Position numbers and translations under genes: made by a program. Positions 30,901-42,099 of a DNA stretch of 64,000 bases are shown one piece after another. Source of the stretch: Xanthoparmelia taractica (taxonomy: Eukaryota; Ascomycota; Lecanoromycetes; Lecanorales; Parmeliaceae). Location of the stretch: contig JANQBS010000059.1 in assembly GCA_033085395.1 (NCBI GenBank), forward strand, positions 124,001 to 188,000, read 5' to 3'. How positions within the stretch are numbered: the stretch's first letter is position 1; every line of letters begins with the position of its first letter. The notes below the pieces were generated by a model. That model searched no databases. It was not told the DNA's origin and saw only the letters and a list, made by a program, of their open reading frames with translations.

Positions 30901-33169
30901 AGTCAAATCGCTCTTCAGAAGAAGGTGCTTGGGGGACTCTGACGGTTCCTGCTAATAGGTCTGCTTCACCAAGAATAGATGCGAGGAGAAGGCTCTTGCC
31001 TGAGCCCGTCTTGCCGGAGATCACGCTCAGTTCCTTAATTGGGAACTGCACGTTGATATCCTTCAGTGCGAAACGATCGGGATCGGCTTCCTGCGAGTCC
31101 GATGGCCATGCAATCAATGCATCCTCGAAACCAATTGCGTCGCTTGAAATGATATAGGGGTCCTTTTCTGGAGCTTTGAGGTATTCATCGATCCTTTTAA
31201 CCGACACCCACGCTTCAAGAGCATCTGCGATGACCTCCGGTAAGACAGCTAATGACACTTCCATCGATCCCATAACCGTGATAGATGTGAATGCTACCGA
31301 GGCGGAGAGACTACCATTGAGCAATGAATACACGGTGAGGGAGACAGCACTTAGCATGACCGGCCCCAGGATCCAAATAGCGATCAGAAGCGTGTCTAAG
31401 CAAAAGACCCTCCATTGTGTCGCAAGCTCTTCATCACGCTTTTTACCGATTTTCTCTTGCCACTGTTGTTCTTGGGCCGAGAATTTGATCTGCCGAATGC
31501 CTTGAAGGGCTTCGGTAACGACCACCATTTTCTGATCTCGCACCTTCATGAGAAACCCCTGGGCATCACTGTAGCGCCTTGAGACGTGAACATTGAGAGG
31601 TAGAGCAATCGCAAACACTGACAGACCAGCGAGCAAGCTTTTCCAGCCGATCAGAATGATCAAGAACGCTACGCTTACTGTTAACGTGATAATGGTTTGA
31701 GGGAACAGATAGTACAAGACGGCAAAGTCTGAGACACGCTTTGCATCCACGCCCTATCACCAACAATATTTAGTCATGTTGTATGTATGTGACGAAGGGA
31801 GTAAACCTTACCACTAGGTTGATTGTACTCTGACGGCTCTTCTGAACGTCTTCCTCCGACTCGTCGTCCGCCTTTACCTCTACTGCTTGACCGGGGCTTG
31901 AACCTGATATTGGTTGTGTTCCCGCCATCATCTGTTCGTCGCTTCCCGGAAAAGCTGTGGGAATACTGGTCCCGTTCACTGCACTTACACCGCTAGCCTG
32001 CCTAGACCTTTGCATACCTTTCACGTCTTTACGACGTGTGGCTTTGCCGAAGATCATAGCTGATAATTCTGTCCGGATCGGCTGTCCTAGTCTAGCCCAA
32101 ACTATCCAGAAAAGCCAATTCTGAGTCCACGCTGCGAGTATAATTGCCACTCCTAGAGCGACTACTAATACCCAAGTCACCTCGTCTGCAGAGTCGCCAT
32201 GAGCACGCGATTCGAGTCGCTTTAACAGTTGGTATAGAACGAGCTGAGGTAAGAACTGTGCAGCAGACTCGAGCGCTGTGAGGACGGTCTGGAACAAGAA
32301 CTCTGGAAGGTGAGCGAACACCAAAGTCTTCCACAGCTGATCCCTTTTTTCCAATGTCTTGAAGTACTCTTGAAGGTAGGCGGAGCGCCCTTTCACATGC
32401 AAGTTCGGCAAATCATCCAAATCAAAGGTCTTTTTATTGCGGGCTGAAACGAGCGTGGCCCCAGCCCAGGTGAAAGTGTAACGGCCGAGAGCCGAAACAG
32501 TGTACTGTCCGTCGACTGGAGTACCCCCAGATTCCACGGCAGGACGTCTGGGCAAGCTCAGACATGCTACAAAGCATGCAACAGCAGCACAAATTTGGAG
32601 CACATCTAAGGTAGAAAGGCCGTCGTATGGCCAGAACGAAGGCAAATAAGAGAGGTGTGTCACCATCCGAGTTAAAATAGCAACAGTCAGCAGTGCGTAG
32701 GCCAGTGCATTTAGACAACCAAGATTATATCTTCTCACTGGGTCGCGCTCAAGTACGATGTATATGGTCTGAATGACGAGACATGACTACTGAAGCATCA
32801 GTTTGTAGAAACAATGGGGTGTGAGAACATCCATACCCATGTGCCGAAGCTCAACCAATGCTCCACGTACGAGTTCAAGGTGGGATGTGCTGTTGTGAGT
32901 ATTGCGATACTCGTAGAGGCTGCGAATCCCAGGAGTGAGCACAGAAGAGCCGTGTATTTGGGCACGGCAGCAGAATATGCCTCCTGTGTCTCCTTAGTGG
33001 CGATGCCATCTTCGTCTTCGTATAGTCTGGATGTCTCATCAGGGAGGTTACCCCTCGTTTTTGATGTCACCCTCTTGAAGAGTAACAGGAAAGTGGGAAT
33101 GGAAGTGAAGAAGATCATTATCAAGGCCACCAAGCCAACAATGGCAGACGGGCTTGGAGAGGGCTCCAT
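27921..33169 (-). CDS. full-length ABCC-type (MRP-like) ABC transporter
   Basis: Five exons: 33169-32837, 32768-31812, 31753-30597, 30543-28974 and 28700-27921. Introns are 68, 58, 53 and 273 nt; the sum is 4797 nt, giving 1598 residues. The start chosen is the first ATG (MEPSPSPSAIVGLVALIMIFF); the open frame begins three codons earlier. Order: N-terminal TMD0 helices, linker, TMD1, NBD1 (Walker A GKTGSGKS, signature LSGGQ, LVLDDIFSAVDAH), charged linker, TMD2, NBD2 (GRTGAGKSS, LSQGQ, VLDEATSAVD). NBD1 has Asp where NBD2 has the catalytic Glu after Walker B, the usual ABCC asymmetry, so ATP turnover would occur mainly at one site. NBD2 has a roughly 30-residue Ser/Pro insert before its signature. 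The likely role is export or vacuolar sequestration of conjugates or drugs. Substrate and membrane cannot be told. STINLVGVDAKRVSDF spans intron 2 and confirms that junction. Confidence 0.93.
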
Positions 33170-34048
33170 GATGGACAAGGGAGGAAGAAAGACAGCGTAG
33201 AAGTGGAGAACATGAGCAGTGAGTTTAAGATATTAATTTAATTACATTGCTATACAGAGATAAAATGTCAAGAGAGAAAATGTCAAGACTGGGTTGTTAT
33301 AAGTGCATTGGAGGTGGAGTGAAGGGTGTCGATGTGTCAGAGAACGGTAAGTGAAGAGTCGAGCACATGTTAGCTGTTATAAGGTGTTTCTATAGGTCGA
33401 GAAAACGGTAGCGTATGATGATGAAGGACTAAAGGCGGTATATATGTAGGAAGACTGAGTCATAGAGTCGAAAGTCAGTTGAAGATGTTGTCCATTACAA
33501 GAGTAGTATTTATTGTGTTGATTGTGTTGATTGTGTTGATTGACATCAAGTGGCATGATTGCCGAGCGCATAACGGAGTCATTCGGCTCCCCTTGCCCAA
33601 AGAGGAAGGAGCATCCGCTCTGACACTTCCATCCCTACACCACTACAACTAGCTCAACACACCAATCACGCAGCCAATTAGTTCTAGAACAAAGGCAGCA
33701 GCTACAGAGAGACATAACGTTACGGCACCGAGTACTTGCCAATTACTATCAGATCTGAATCCAGATTAGTTGAGCGAGCTTGATGAGACCTACAACATTG
33801 ATCTACAGAAACTACAGGACCGAAGGAATGCCTGCTCTTAACACTTCACTTATGCCTGCTCAAGCCTTTGCCCGGCTTACTATCACGTGAAGAAGTGAGA
33901 TTGTTAGACCGAAGCCCCATTGGACTATCACACGTTGGACCCTGAGTAGGAGCATGCAGATGGGCACCGAATCTTGAGCCCGGGCGTCTCCAATTCCCGC
34001 CTTCATGGAGCTTGAACCTGTCGTAGCCCGATATCGTGCTTCTGTAGA
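33170..34048. other. intergenic, ABC transporter upstream region
   Basis: There is no gene. Three tandem TGTGTTGAT nonamers occur at about 33514-33541. The rest is unremarkable. It contains the promoter of the ABC transporter, which reads leftward from 33169. Confidence 0.6.
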
Positions 34049-34519
34049 TTGCTTAACTTGGCTGCTTTGCTCACAGTGGTATATTGCAGGTTCACACCTT
34101 CAGCAGCCGTCCGCTTGACACAAGCCTCACTATTCTCCGCTGCATTGATCAAGCATGCAATTAATCAATCGAATAGTCCCCTACGCACTCTCTGCATCCC
34201 TCAGGACTTTCAGCAAAGACTCCAAGACCTCACCGGCCGCGCCTCCTACTTCAAGTCGTTCTTGCTAGTCCATCCTAAACCAGAAAATGACGAGGTGATG
34301 ACGCTTCAGCTTGTATCGATCAGGACCAATATTGAAAGAGAGACACAGTCCTACTTCGCTAAGGGTAATTTTGACCGTGTAACTCTCGACCGTGTTTCCG
34401 TAGCGGACAACGCAAGTCTCGCGGCCTCGCCATCTCGTTGGGAAAATGCACTCAGCTATCTGGTCATGATGTGCATAAGAGGAAAGCATGGCGTTATCTG
34501 CAGCCAGCTCTCGCTCTAG
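34049..34519 (+). CDS. possible partial coding frame, unrecognised
   Basis: The frame lacks an ATG at its beginning, but its second half reads like real protein (TNIERETQSYFAKGNFDRV, SVADNASLAASPSRWENAL) with plausible codon choice. It could be the last exon of a small gene, or a relic. An overlapping frame on the other strand (34265-34740) is also credible, so one of the two must be chance, or the 3' ends overlap convergently. Confidence 0.25.
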   Translation: MLNLAALLTVVYCRFTPSAAVRLTQASLFSAALIKHAINQSNSPLRTLCIPQDFQQRLQDLTGRASYFKSFLLVHPKPENDEVMTLQLVSIRTNIERETQSYFAKGNFDRVTLDRVSVADNASLAASPSRWENALSYLVMMCIRGKHGVICSQLSL

Positions 34520-34745
34520 AGCCATGGAATTGCCGGGGCCGAAGATGTTAGGAGGCGCTTCAAGGTTCAGATGCCTTGAGTGCCTTCTGGTCAGTGAAGC
34601 GGCTGTAGTCTCTTCCTTAATTCTGCTCAAGAGTTGCTGTCGAGGAAATTGGAACCAGATTAGTGAACCGGCTCCAAATGCGGCCGTCGATGCAAGCGCG
34701 GCTCTGACAAGGTACTGAAAGATCCGGTACCGCTGCTTAGAGAAC
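34265..34745 (-). CDS. possible membrane-anchored frame downstream of the LigD-like gene
   Basis: The minus-strand frame reads YRIFQYLVRAALASTAAFGAGS, LIWFQFPRQQLL, then SRIKEETTAASLTRRHSRHL. That is one hydrophobic helix followed by a basic amphipathic stretch, as in a mitochondrial or ER-anchored protein. There is no ATG between the preceding in-frame stop (about 34785) and the helix. A branch-like ACTAAC and AAGCAG acceptor at about 34725-34760 suggest it is a downstream exon. Joining it to the LigD-like gene would need a weak GTGACT donor, so I leave it separate. Confidence 0.25.
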
Positions 34746-34777
34746 GTGTTTTTTCGTTGCGTTAGTCTCTGGTGATA

Positions 34778-36204
34778 TCACTCAGTCACGGGCCTCCAAC
34801 CCTTCCTTCCCACAAAACCCTGCACCCCTTCATCAGCCATAAGCTCGTCGGCAGTCCTCCCAGTCACCACGCTTCTCTCCAACTCTCTACCCATGACAAA
34901 GAACGGCTCGAAGCCCAGCAACATCTTCCCCTCTCTCCTCCTCGTCCACATTCTCCTGCCGCCTTGACTACGATTCTCTATCGGCAATGGACAGAAGCCA
35001 GAAGCGTAGCGGTCCATCGAAAGGTACCATCTTCGCTGATGAATTGAACCGATATTGTTAGTAGCGCCGGGATATGCGTTGGTGAGGCGGACTTCCTCAT
35101 CTTCCTGCTCGGCAATCTCGCGCTCAAGGGCTGATACAGAGGCGTCCATTGAATTAGGATGGGGTTCCAGCAATTCCTCATCATCATCGAGGTCAGAAGT
35201 AGGTGGTGTTTCTTGCGCCAAGCGCATACCCGCCGACGCTTTCCTACGGCGTTTTCTGGAAGGTTTGGCAGGCTGTTCATGCCGGTTTTCCGAAGTCAGG
35301 AGACGGATGGACAGGGTATAGCCAGGTGGCAGACGGGTTCCGTGGAGGCGAATCCGAATCTTGCGCTGAGCTGGGTTTAGTCAAGTCGCAACTGTGAATG
35401 TAAAAAGGAGAGACCCACATTTCGGAAAGCTGCGTGAAGCTTTTCACTGTCAGAAAGGTTCGAAGAAGAGCTAATATCCCCATCGGAGTCACCTGACAGC
35501 TCTTCATCGGTCAGTTGCTCAACGTTCTCACGATAAGGCAGCATCTCATATTCTCCAGTATCCCATATGAGGAGGCTTCCCGTGGACGCAGAAGCAGTTT
35601 CAATGAGGTGGTTATTCGACAAAAGCTCAGCCTCCAGTGCGTAAAAACAAGCTCCCATCTACCCACATACCCAGACGTTATGCACCCTCGTCTCCGTAGC
35701 ATTCCTGTTCAACCTCCTGCTACTGCAATTCCCCGGTAATCCATACATGATGGCCCAACTGATCGAGCTCGTCTCATTGATCTGCAGCCGTAGATCATAG
35801 TGCACGCCTGCCACAGGGTGATCATGCTGATGTATGACCCAATGGCGCCCATGCTCATGCTGGTTCCGCTTGTAGAGATCCTCAAAGGCTCGAATGGAGA
35901 GGGGCGCGGATGGTTTGGCGGAGGAGGAGATGTGAGAGGAGAAGTATTTGAGATGATTGCGGATTTGGGCCTCTCCTGCTTCGACTGCCGCGGGGGCGGG
36001 TTCGGTGTTTTGAGACTGATGGACCGGAAGTGGGTCTTGCCCAGCAAAGTGGCTCCTAGACTGAAGCGTGGGTTTTCTGGCTCTAGAGGGTGGTGGAGAT
36101 ATGGAGGCTCGTAGGGATTGTGGAGGCGTCCTCTGTCTGGTAGGCAACTTATCCGGAGGGGTTTGGTGATCAGAGCTCTTGCGCTCTGAAGAAGAACTTC
36201 GCAT
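34778..36204 (-). CDS. LigD-type 3'-phosphoesterase domain protein
   Basis: Three exons: 36204-35671, about 35625-35419, and 35365-34778; the sum of 1329 nt gives 442 residues. The first acceptor is weak (GCTGAG) and its exact position uncertain. The second intron (53 nt, GTGGGT donor) is well supported. Residues 1-105 are Ser/Pro/Arg-rich. The LigD_N-type phosphoesterase core follows: HWVIHQHDHPVAGVHYDLRL at 121-140, with the His-Tyr-Asp signature, then SWAIMYGLPG and RLNRNATETRVHN, then LLIWDTGEYEML. In bacteria this domain trims 3'-phosphates and ribonucleotides at DNA ends during NHEJ and is fused to ligase and polymerase. Here it stands alone with an acidic Ser-rich linker and a basic KRRRK nuclear-type signal. 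A role in end processing is inferred from family only. Confidence 0.82.
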
Positions 36205-36657
36205 GGCTACTTGAGGTAGGATACGGCCAGCTGGGTATCTTGATGTGATTTGCGTTGACGACTCAGCGTACTCATCGTCATGCTGAAGTTGTTGCTCGAA
36301 AGCGAGGGCATGTTTTTGTCAACCTATGACGGAGGCTGGAAGATATGGAATAAGGACCGACTTAACAAAAAGTTCAGTGCCATATCAAAGCCCCTCAAGG
36401 TCATACTCTATTGAAAACATGAGCGCAAGCTGAATCTGAAATATTTGCTACGGTATCTAGAATCGACGACAAGCAAATAAGATAGACTATTATTACAGCG
36501 CATCTCCCTGCTTCTCATCCATTACCCCCTCGTGCAGCTCGTAACCAATAAGGAAACGCAGGTAGTGTAAGGAACCGCATTGCTCTCCTCCACAACAGAG
36601 CTGGGTATTTCGGACCTCCCCCATTCATCCATTCGCCTTCATGCTTGCCGTTGCTGC

Positions 36658-38232
36658 CTATGCCTCAACAGGCCTCTCTCCCTCGCGTCCTCTTGCCTCA
36701 GCTGAAGGCTCTTCTTCCTCCTCCTCTTCATCCTCCTCTTCATTCGAGTATTCGCGGTGCGCACCGGCTGGGACCCATAGTCCGCTCTCACGGTCCTTCA
36801 TGCTGCTGTCCTGACCAGAGAGGTCATGGCCGACGCCTTCACCCATGTTGTTCTTACGACGCTGGGAAAGGTTGCGAGCGCGAGTGCTGAGGGATGGCTT
36901 AATAGCAGCATTGGCGGAAACCCAGTTGGTAAGGGCGTCTTCGCAGTCTTGGATGATACTGTATTTACACCAAGATTAGTATGAATGAAAATTGGGGCGG
37001 AAGATGGTCTTCAGACGTACGCCTTGCTAGCCTCATAGCCGTCATATGCTTCACGGGTCTCTCCTGGAGTCACTGGGGTATCATCGACAAGCTCCAGAAG
37101 GTGCTTGCCGAAGCCAGCAATGATGGCGAGCTTCTCGCTGTGCTCCTTAAGAGCGTCGAACTGATAAGTGAAAGCTGCCTTGAGCTTCTCACGGGTAATG
37201 TTGGAAAGCTGGGCTTCTGCGACAAGGGATTCTGCCTCAGCACGGACAAGCTCCTGCTCGAGAACAACGATGCGAGGGCTGTTAGGCTCCTTGTACTTGA
37301 GCTGGGCAATTTGATCAGTGATCTTTTGCTTGCCTATGAAACAAGTTCATTAGCTCAAGCTTAAGCGTGGAGTAAAGGAGGTTCTTACGGTCTCTGCTAG
37401 GCTGGACCGAGGCCTCTATGTTGCGAATGCTCTTGATAGTCACACGGTATTGGTCGTAGCGGTCGACAAATTGGTCCTCAAGCTCGCCAACTTCGTAGAT
37501 TAAGACACCAAGCTTATCCGTAACATCCGAAACATCGTCGTCACAGCCCTCGCCCCAGATCGAGAGTTGTTGCTGTAATAAACCAATCAGTGATATGCCA
37601 CCACAGCATCCCGCCGCGCAAAGCTTACAGCCACCTCCATTCTCTCGCGTCCAACAAGCTCCATGCTACGCATAACATTCTTTTCCATCTTCACCAGGAT
37701 CGCGAGCTTCTTTGCGAGGTCTGGGCCGAACGCGCCAGCGGTGGATTTGCGGAATGCATGACCTGCCACACCACGGAAAATACCTGTTAGCCTGAGGAAT
37801 CAAGATCGAGTGGCACCGAAGTTGAAGGATTCCGGTCTGCTCTCGCCAAAGCCAAGCAAGATAGACTCTGGCAGACATCCTGACAGGTGCAGTTTTGCAG
37901 AATTAATTGTTGCTGAATAATAACGATGCAAAGTTTTTAGTCTTAAAGGGGCGGTGCGCTGGCTTTCAAAGGCTTGTTTCGTACGAGTGTAGACCCTCAC
38001 TTAGATCCGGCCCCCAGCGACATTGAGCGCAGTGCCACGAAGTTCCTGTCGTCGACGAGAAGAGACCGTAAAAGGTTGACGCTTGCACCAGCTTCACAAA
38101 AGGAAATCACTCACCGACGCCACCCTTGCCAAAGAAACGACCGGACTTTGTGGAAGAGGATGGTGGGGGTGGGTTCTGGATCTGCGAGGCAGTCGGTGCG
38201 CGACTCTGTCGCATCGAGTATGTGCGATGCAT
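36658..38232 (-). CDS. PIL1: eisosome core component Pil1/Lsp1 (BAR domain)
   Basis: Five exons: 38232-38115, 37762-37629, 37572-37389, 37333-37021 and 36958-36658. Introns are 352, 56, 55 and 62 nt; the sum of 1050 nt gives 349 residues. The N-terminus MHRTYSMRQSRAPTASQ and GRFFGKGGVG|GHAFRKSTAGAFGP is the near-invariant membrane-binding segment of Pil1. The BAR-like coiled coil follows (MEKNVMRSMELVGRERMEVA, QLSIWGEGCDDDVSD, EDQFVDRYDQYRVTIKSIRN), and then an acidic Glu-run tail. Pil1 and Lsp1 polymerise under the plasma membrane into furrows that hold transporters and TORC2 regulators. Ser/Thr sites in the N-terminal segment are the usual phosphoregulation sites in yeast. The first intron is long for this genome. 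Confidence 0.95.
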
Positions 38233-39023
38233 AATGGGTTGGTTTTGTGTGTGATGGATGAGTGTTTGTGCGATGGCGAATTGTTTCTGTTGGAGATGAA
38301 AGAGGTAAGTAAGGTGAAGGTCAAGAAGTGTTGAAGTGGAGGATTGTTTATTTGAAGTCGTGTTCTCCCCGGGGGATATTGCAAATTACAGGCGTGAGAG
38401 GCAGCGCAGTGACGTATTATTAGCGCCCAAAAAGAACCCTGAAGGCTGAGCGTTTAGGATTCGAAACCGAGCGCCACAATCGTTTCATTTGATCCTCTCT
38501 GTCATGTACAACTAACAACAATGAAGGCGGTACCTTATACTTACTTCAAAAAATACCAGCTCAGAATTACCGAGTGTGACCCTATCGTATGTGAGGCAAG
38601 AAGAAGATTTGGGAGGGGATTGTTGTGGGTGTGGAAGTAGAAGGAGAAAGACAGCGCAATCGTTGCCGTATTTTACGTGGCTTCCTTTCCCGCCTTGGTT
38701 GGCCTGACGATCCCCACCAAGAAGCACATTTATCCATCCACCGTTATTGTACGCTTAGAGGCTGGAGCCAATAGATTTATTGCTAGTCAGGCACCCCGGG
38801 ACTTCACTCACTACATATGTATCGTGCCAAAGCTTACCGAAACTTAACAACAGTCTGATCTCGCATTGAAAAACAACACCTTGCTCTTTTTGAGGCATCC
38901 AATCCAAAGCGAATTGCCCTTCCCTGGTCTATAGCCAACAGTACCTCCTAGCGCCTTGCTAATCAGATGAATGATCCGCCTGCGGAAAGCTTTGCAGACA
39001 CTCAAGGCATCATTTCCCATCAC
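38233..39023. promoter_or_regulatory. upstream region of PIL1 and 3' side of CAC2
   Basis: A 791-bp spacer with no coding frame worth calling. It holds the PIL1 promoter (reading leftward) and the end of the CAC2 transcript. TTGAAGTGGAGG and a CTTTCATCTCC-type pyrimidine patch lie just upstream of the PIL1 ATG. Confidence 0.5.
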
Positions 39024-41510
39024 TCAAGGACCCGTAGAAGCATCCTCATTTCGCACCAGGGTTGGAGCGATCCTCCTCTTCTTCGGCATTGCCGTCTCCT
39101 CTTTTTCCGACTCACTTGTGTCCCTCTTCCCCAGTACACTACCACTCACCGAACTTGGCCTGCTGATTACCCCTGACATTGGCGTCTGCGGGGGAGTCGT
39201 CCATGGAAGGCCACTGAATGACGGGTTCGTAGCTGCAACACTCGGAACACTACCCAGTGTTGGAGTAGGATTATTCACAATTTGAGATGACTGCGTAGCG
39301 ATTGAAGACGCCGAGTTAGTCCGTGTGGGGCTTGGGGGTGGAAGAGGAGCGGGCGAGGCCGAAGGTGCTAACACCGGTGTGCTCTGTTTGTCAAAGGAAG
39401 GAGCAGACGCAGTTGTGGGGCTCGGTTGTGCTGTTGACATAGTCGGTATAGCCGGAGATGAGTTGTGAGCAGTAGGCACGTGTCCGCTATATATTTGACC
39501 CAGCTCCCCAGGGTCGAATGTCAAGTTGGAGCAGAAGCCGTCAGATGAGCTCATAAGAAGCGTGAGCCCATCACTAGACCTGCGATAAAGTCAGCTTACG
39601 CAAGGTATGAGTCCATAGTAAATTAAACATTAAAAAGGCGAAAGCCTAGGGATTTGCCAACCCTCATAGAAGAGTGAGTACGGGCTGCTGGAAGCTTAAA
39701 AGCCAAGCAGCCATGACTTTTCTCAGGTGTTTGCCAATAGAGGGGCTCACATTCCCAATGGCTACTGACCAGAAGATGACATGAAAAATGGAACGTACCA
39801 GGTTAGGTCCGTAAAAGTGGCGAAATGTAAATTACTGATCGTTATCAGTGGTGTCATCTGTTGAGTATCATACACAAGCACGGCGTCTTGAGTAGCGACG
39901 GCGTACACGATGCGGTAGGGCAAGGCGAACACTGGTGTGGGCCCTTGCGTCGAAGCAGGATCCGTTTCGGTCGGTCGTGGTGAGGATGTCGGCCGTGAGG
40001 TTTCCATGGGAGAAGGCATGGTAGGAGGTGGTGGATCCATCGCAGAATGTGTCGAAGGTTTCGAAGACAGCACAGAGTCGGGCAAAGGTGCGATTGCTTC
40101 TTCTGCGGATGAAGTATCAATAGTAAAGTTGGCAGTAGCCCTTGCTGTGGAGCGAAGGGTATAGAAGACAGGAGAGCATTTGACAGCTATGGACGCCTTT
40201 TTCTGCCCCGGGAGATGCGCTATAGGTGGTCTGTTGAGACCTGCTCGAGTGTAGATGTAGACTGTGTTGATCGGGTCGTCGGCATTCTTGGCTCCATCCG
40301 CTGGGTGAGAGGTCTTATACTGGCCAGCTGGTGTGAAAAGCAAGCTTCCATCTGGGGCGAACGTCAACCTTCGGAAGAAGGAGGTGCAAGTCTCATTCCC
40401 GTATATGGCTGCGTTTTTGACACCCATGCTGCCCATCAAGTATGGATTTGGTGACTTTTCCATTGGCAATACCGCAGGCAGAGGCATTGATGGTGCTGGA
40501 GAGGCCGATCGCCGTATCGAGGGCGACGACCCAAAAGAGGAGCGGCGACTGTGGGAGAATGCTGGTGGGTTCATGGGCAATGCAAGCGAAGTCGGGGTTC
40601 CGGGCATTGACGGCTGAGGTGAGCCGGGGGCTAGTGAGAGAGCATCACCGGCTAAGTGGCCGCGCACGGCAGGTTCTGGCGGGGCGGGGCTGCTTGAAGA
40701 TATTCTTCTGCTAGGCAGATCCATTTTCGTAATTCTGTTGTACTGATTGAGCGTGAATTGGCCGTCCTTTGTCTTGAGACTGTAGATGTGGCACGATCGA
40801 TCGGAAGACTGCGTGGCTACGTATTCATTGACTGGATCCCAAGCCACTCCTTGCACGTAATGATTGTGCTCTGCTATCTGCCGTATCATTTGTCCTGCAG
40901 GGCGTAAGTCTTCCATTTGCGTCTTACTCGGGTATAAGGAATCTGGACTGACCAGACTGAGCATTGTATATACGTGCGATATTGTCCATGCTACCAGTGA
41001 TGAAAAATATCCCATCAGGTGACCAAGCCAAGTCATATATCTCCGAGCCAGAAGAACGGCACATGTGCTTAATCCGCCAAGTCTCCTTATCCTCGAGTGC
41101 ATCTTCGCCAAATGCAGGAGTATGCGAGTGGGTTTCTGATGGCACCCAGAGTAGAGTATTGCCATCGTCCCCGGCACTTGCAAGCATTTCCCCTATATAT
41201 GTTCAGCCGTTGCTTATTGGTACCAATTGAGGTCGTCCTACCCCGTGGAGCAAATCGGACGACATTGACCGCTTGGGTGTGCTGCAATACACTTAGCAAT
41301 GGCATTGAGAGCCTTAAATTTACTCACCTTTATGAGTGTAGTGAGATATGTGACATTCCTCTCTTCTCCATCCCTTTCCACTTTCCACAGCCTGACATTA
41401 TTGTCTCCGCCAGCGGTTGCAAGTCGGCCTTTCCCATGGGGCTCAAAGTGTACAGAGTAGATTGGTAGATTGTCGTTGTGCCAGGATATCAGTAACGGCG
41501 AGGCCTTCAT
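39024..41510 (-). CDS. CAC2: chromatin assembly factor 1 subunit B (WD40, Cac2/CHAF1B)
   Basis: Five exons: 41510-41328, 41281-41242, 41192-40953, 40894-39799 and 39579-39024. Introns are 46, 49, 58 and 219 nt; the sum of 2115 nt gives 704 residues. The start ATG gives MKASPLLISWHNDNLPIYSVHF; upstream frame is open but has no ATG. WD40 blades include RLATAGGDNNVRLWKV, HTQAVNVVRFAPRGEMLASAGDDG, YDLAWSPDGIFFITGSMDN and VQGVAWDPVNEYVATQSSDR. An unusually long Ser/Pro linker (about residues 230-300) precedes RRLTFAPDGSLLFTPAGQ. The C-terminal tail is Pro/Ser/Thr-rich and ends with a KKRRIAPTLV-type basic patch, as in CAF-1 p60 proteins. It acts with the other CAF-1 subunits to deposit H3-H4 behind replication forks and at repair sites. 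The 40-nt exon 2 is very small but conserved in phase. Confidence 0.93.
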
Positions 41511-42099
41511 TGCGGCGTCAGGGAAGCTCTTTTGGTGCTTCAATGCAGGGTGCGGATGGAGTGAGGTCTAGCAACCCAGTAGTTTCAGTTTGTCTGAGGT
41601 TTGGCTTTCATGAGGGGTGAGCCACCATTGGGTAAAATATTGTATGATAGACGGAAGATGGACAAAATGATGAGATGAAGTATTGTTCAGGAGTAGAGAA
41701 GGGCACGGAGCTGAGGGTGTCAATCATAAGTCGCATCAGGAAACCGGTTGCCGTTGCATTTCTTACTCCGCAGTCCTGTTCGCGTGCCATAACGCGCGAC
41801 TAAATTACCATTCTAGGAGTAATATACGCCGACTAGCGCCCTATCAATTACACCATCATTTACATTTTACAGGCATGCCGGGCAATGTCCGAGGCCTGAG
41901 TACCCTAGTATCTCTATGTTAATTGAGACAGCACCACAATCTAGGCTGATTGGCTCCGCGTCATGATAAATAGGGTGCGAACCCTTTTGAAGGCCGTCAT
42001 GCTTGGCACATCTCTTACTGGCGTGGTTGAGGTTGAACAAGTACCATAGGAACTTCAATATCCTCTTACCATACATAGCTCCTACGAAAGCGATCCGTC
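41511..42099. promoter_or_regulatory. shared divergent promoter of CAC2 and RAD2
   Basis: 589 bp lie between the opposed ATGs of a replication-coupled chromatin assembly gene and a DNA-repair nuclease gene. An ACGCGCG stretch near 41791 resembles, but is not, the ACGCGT cell-cycle box. No other site can be assigned. Confidence 0.5.

Noticed and set aside
38450..38480. tRNA-like TTTCGAATCC on the minus strand
   Set aside because: The motif has one base too many for a B box and no clover-leaf can be formed around it.
41780..41800. MluI-type cell-cycle box in the CAC2-RAD2 promoter
   Set aside because: The site reads ACGCGCG, not ACGCGT, so it cannot be claimed.
41950..42010. Possible tRNA (minus-strand box-B-like GGTTCGCACCC)
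   Set aside because: The T-stem does not pair over five bases, no matching box A lies at the right distance, and no acceptor stem can be drawn.
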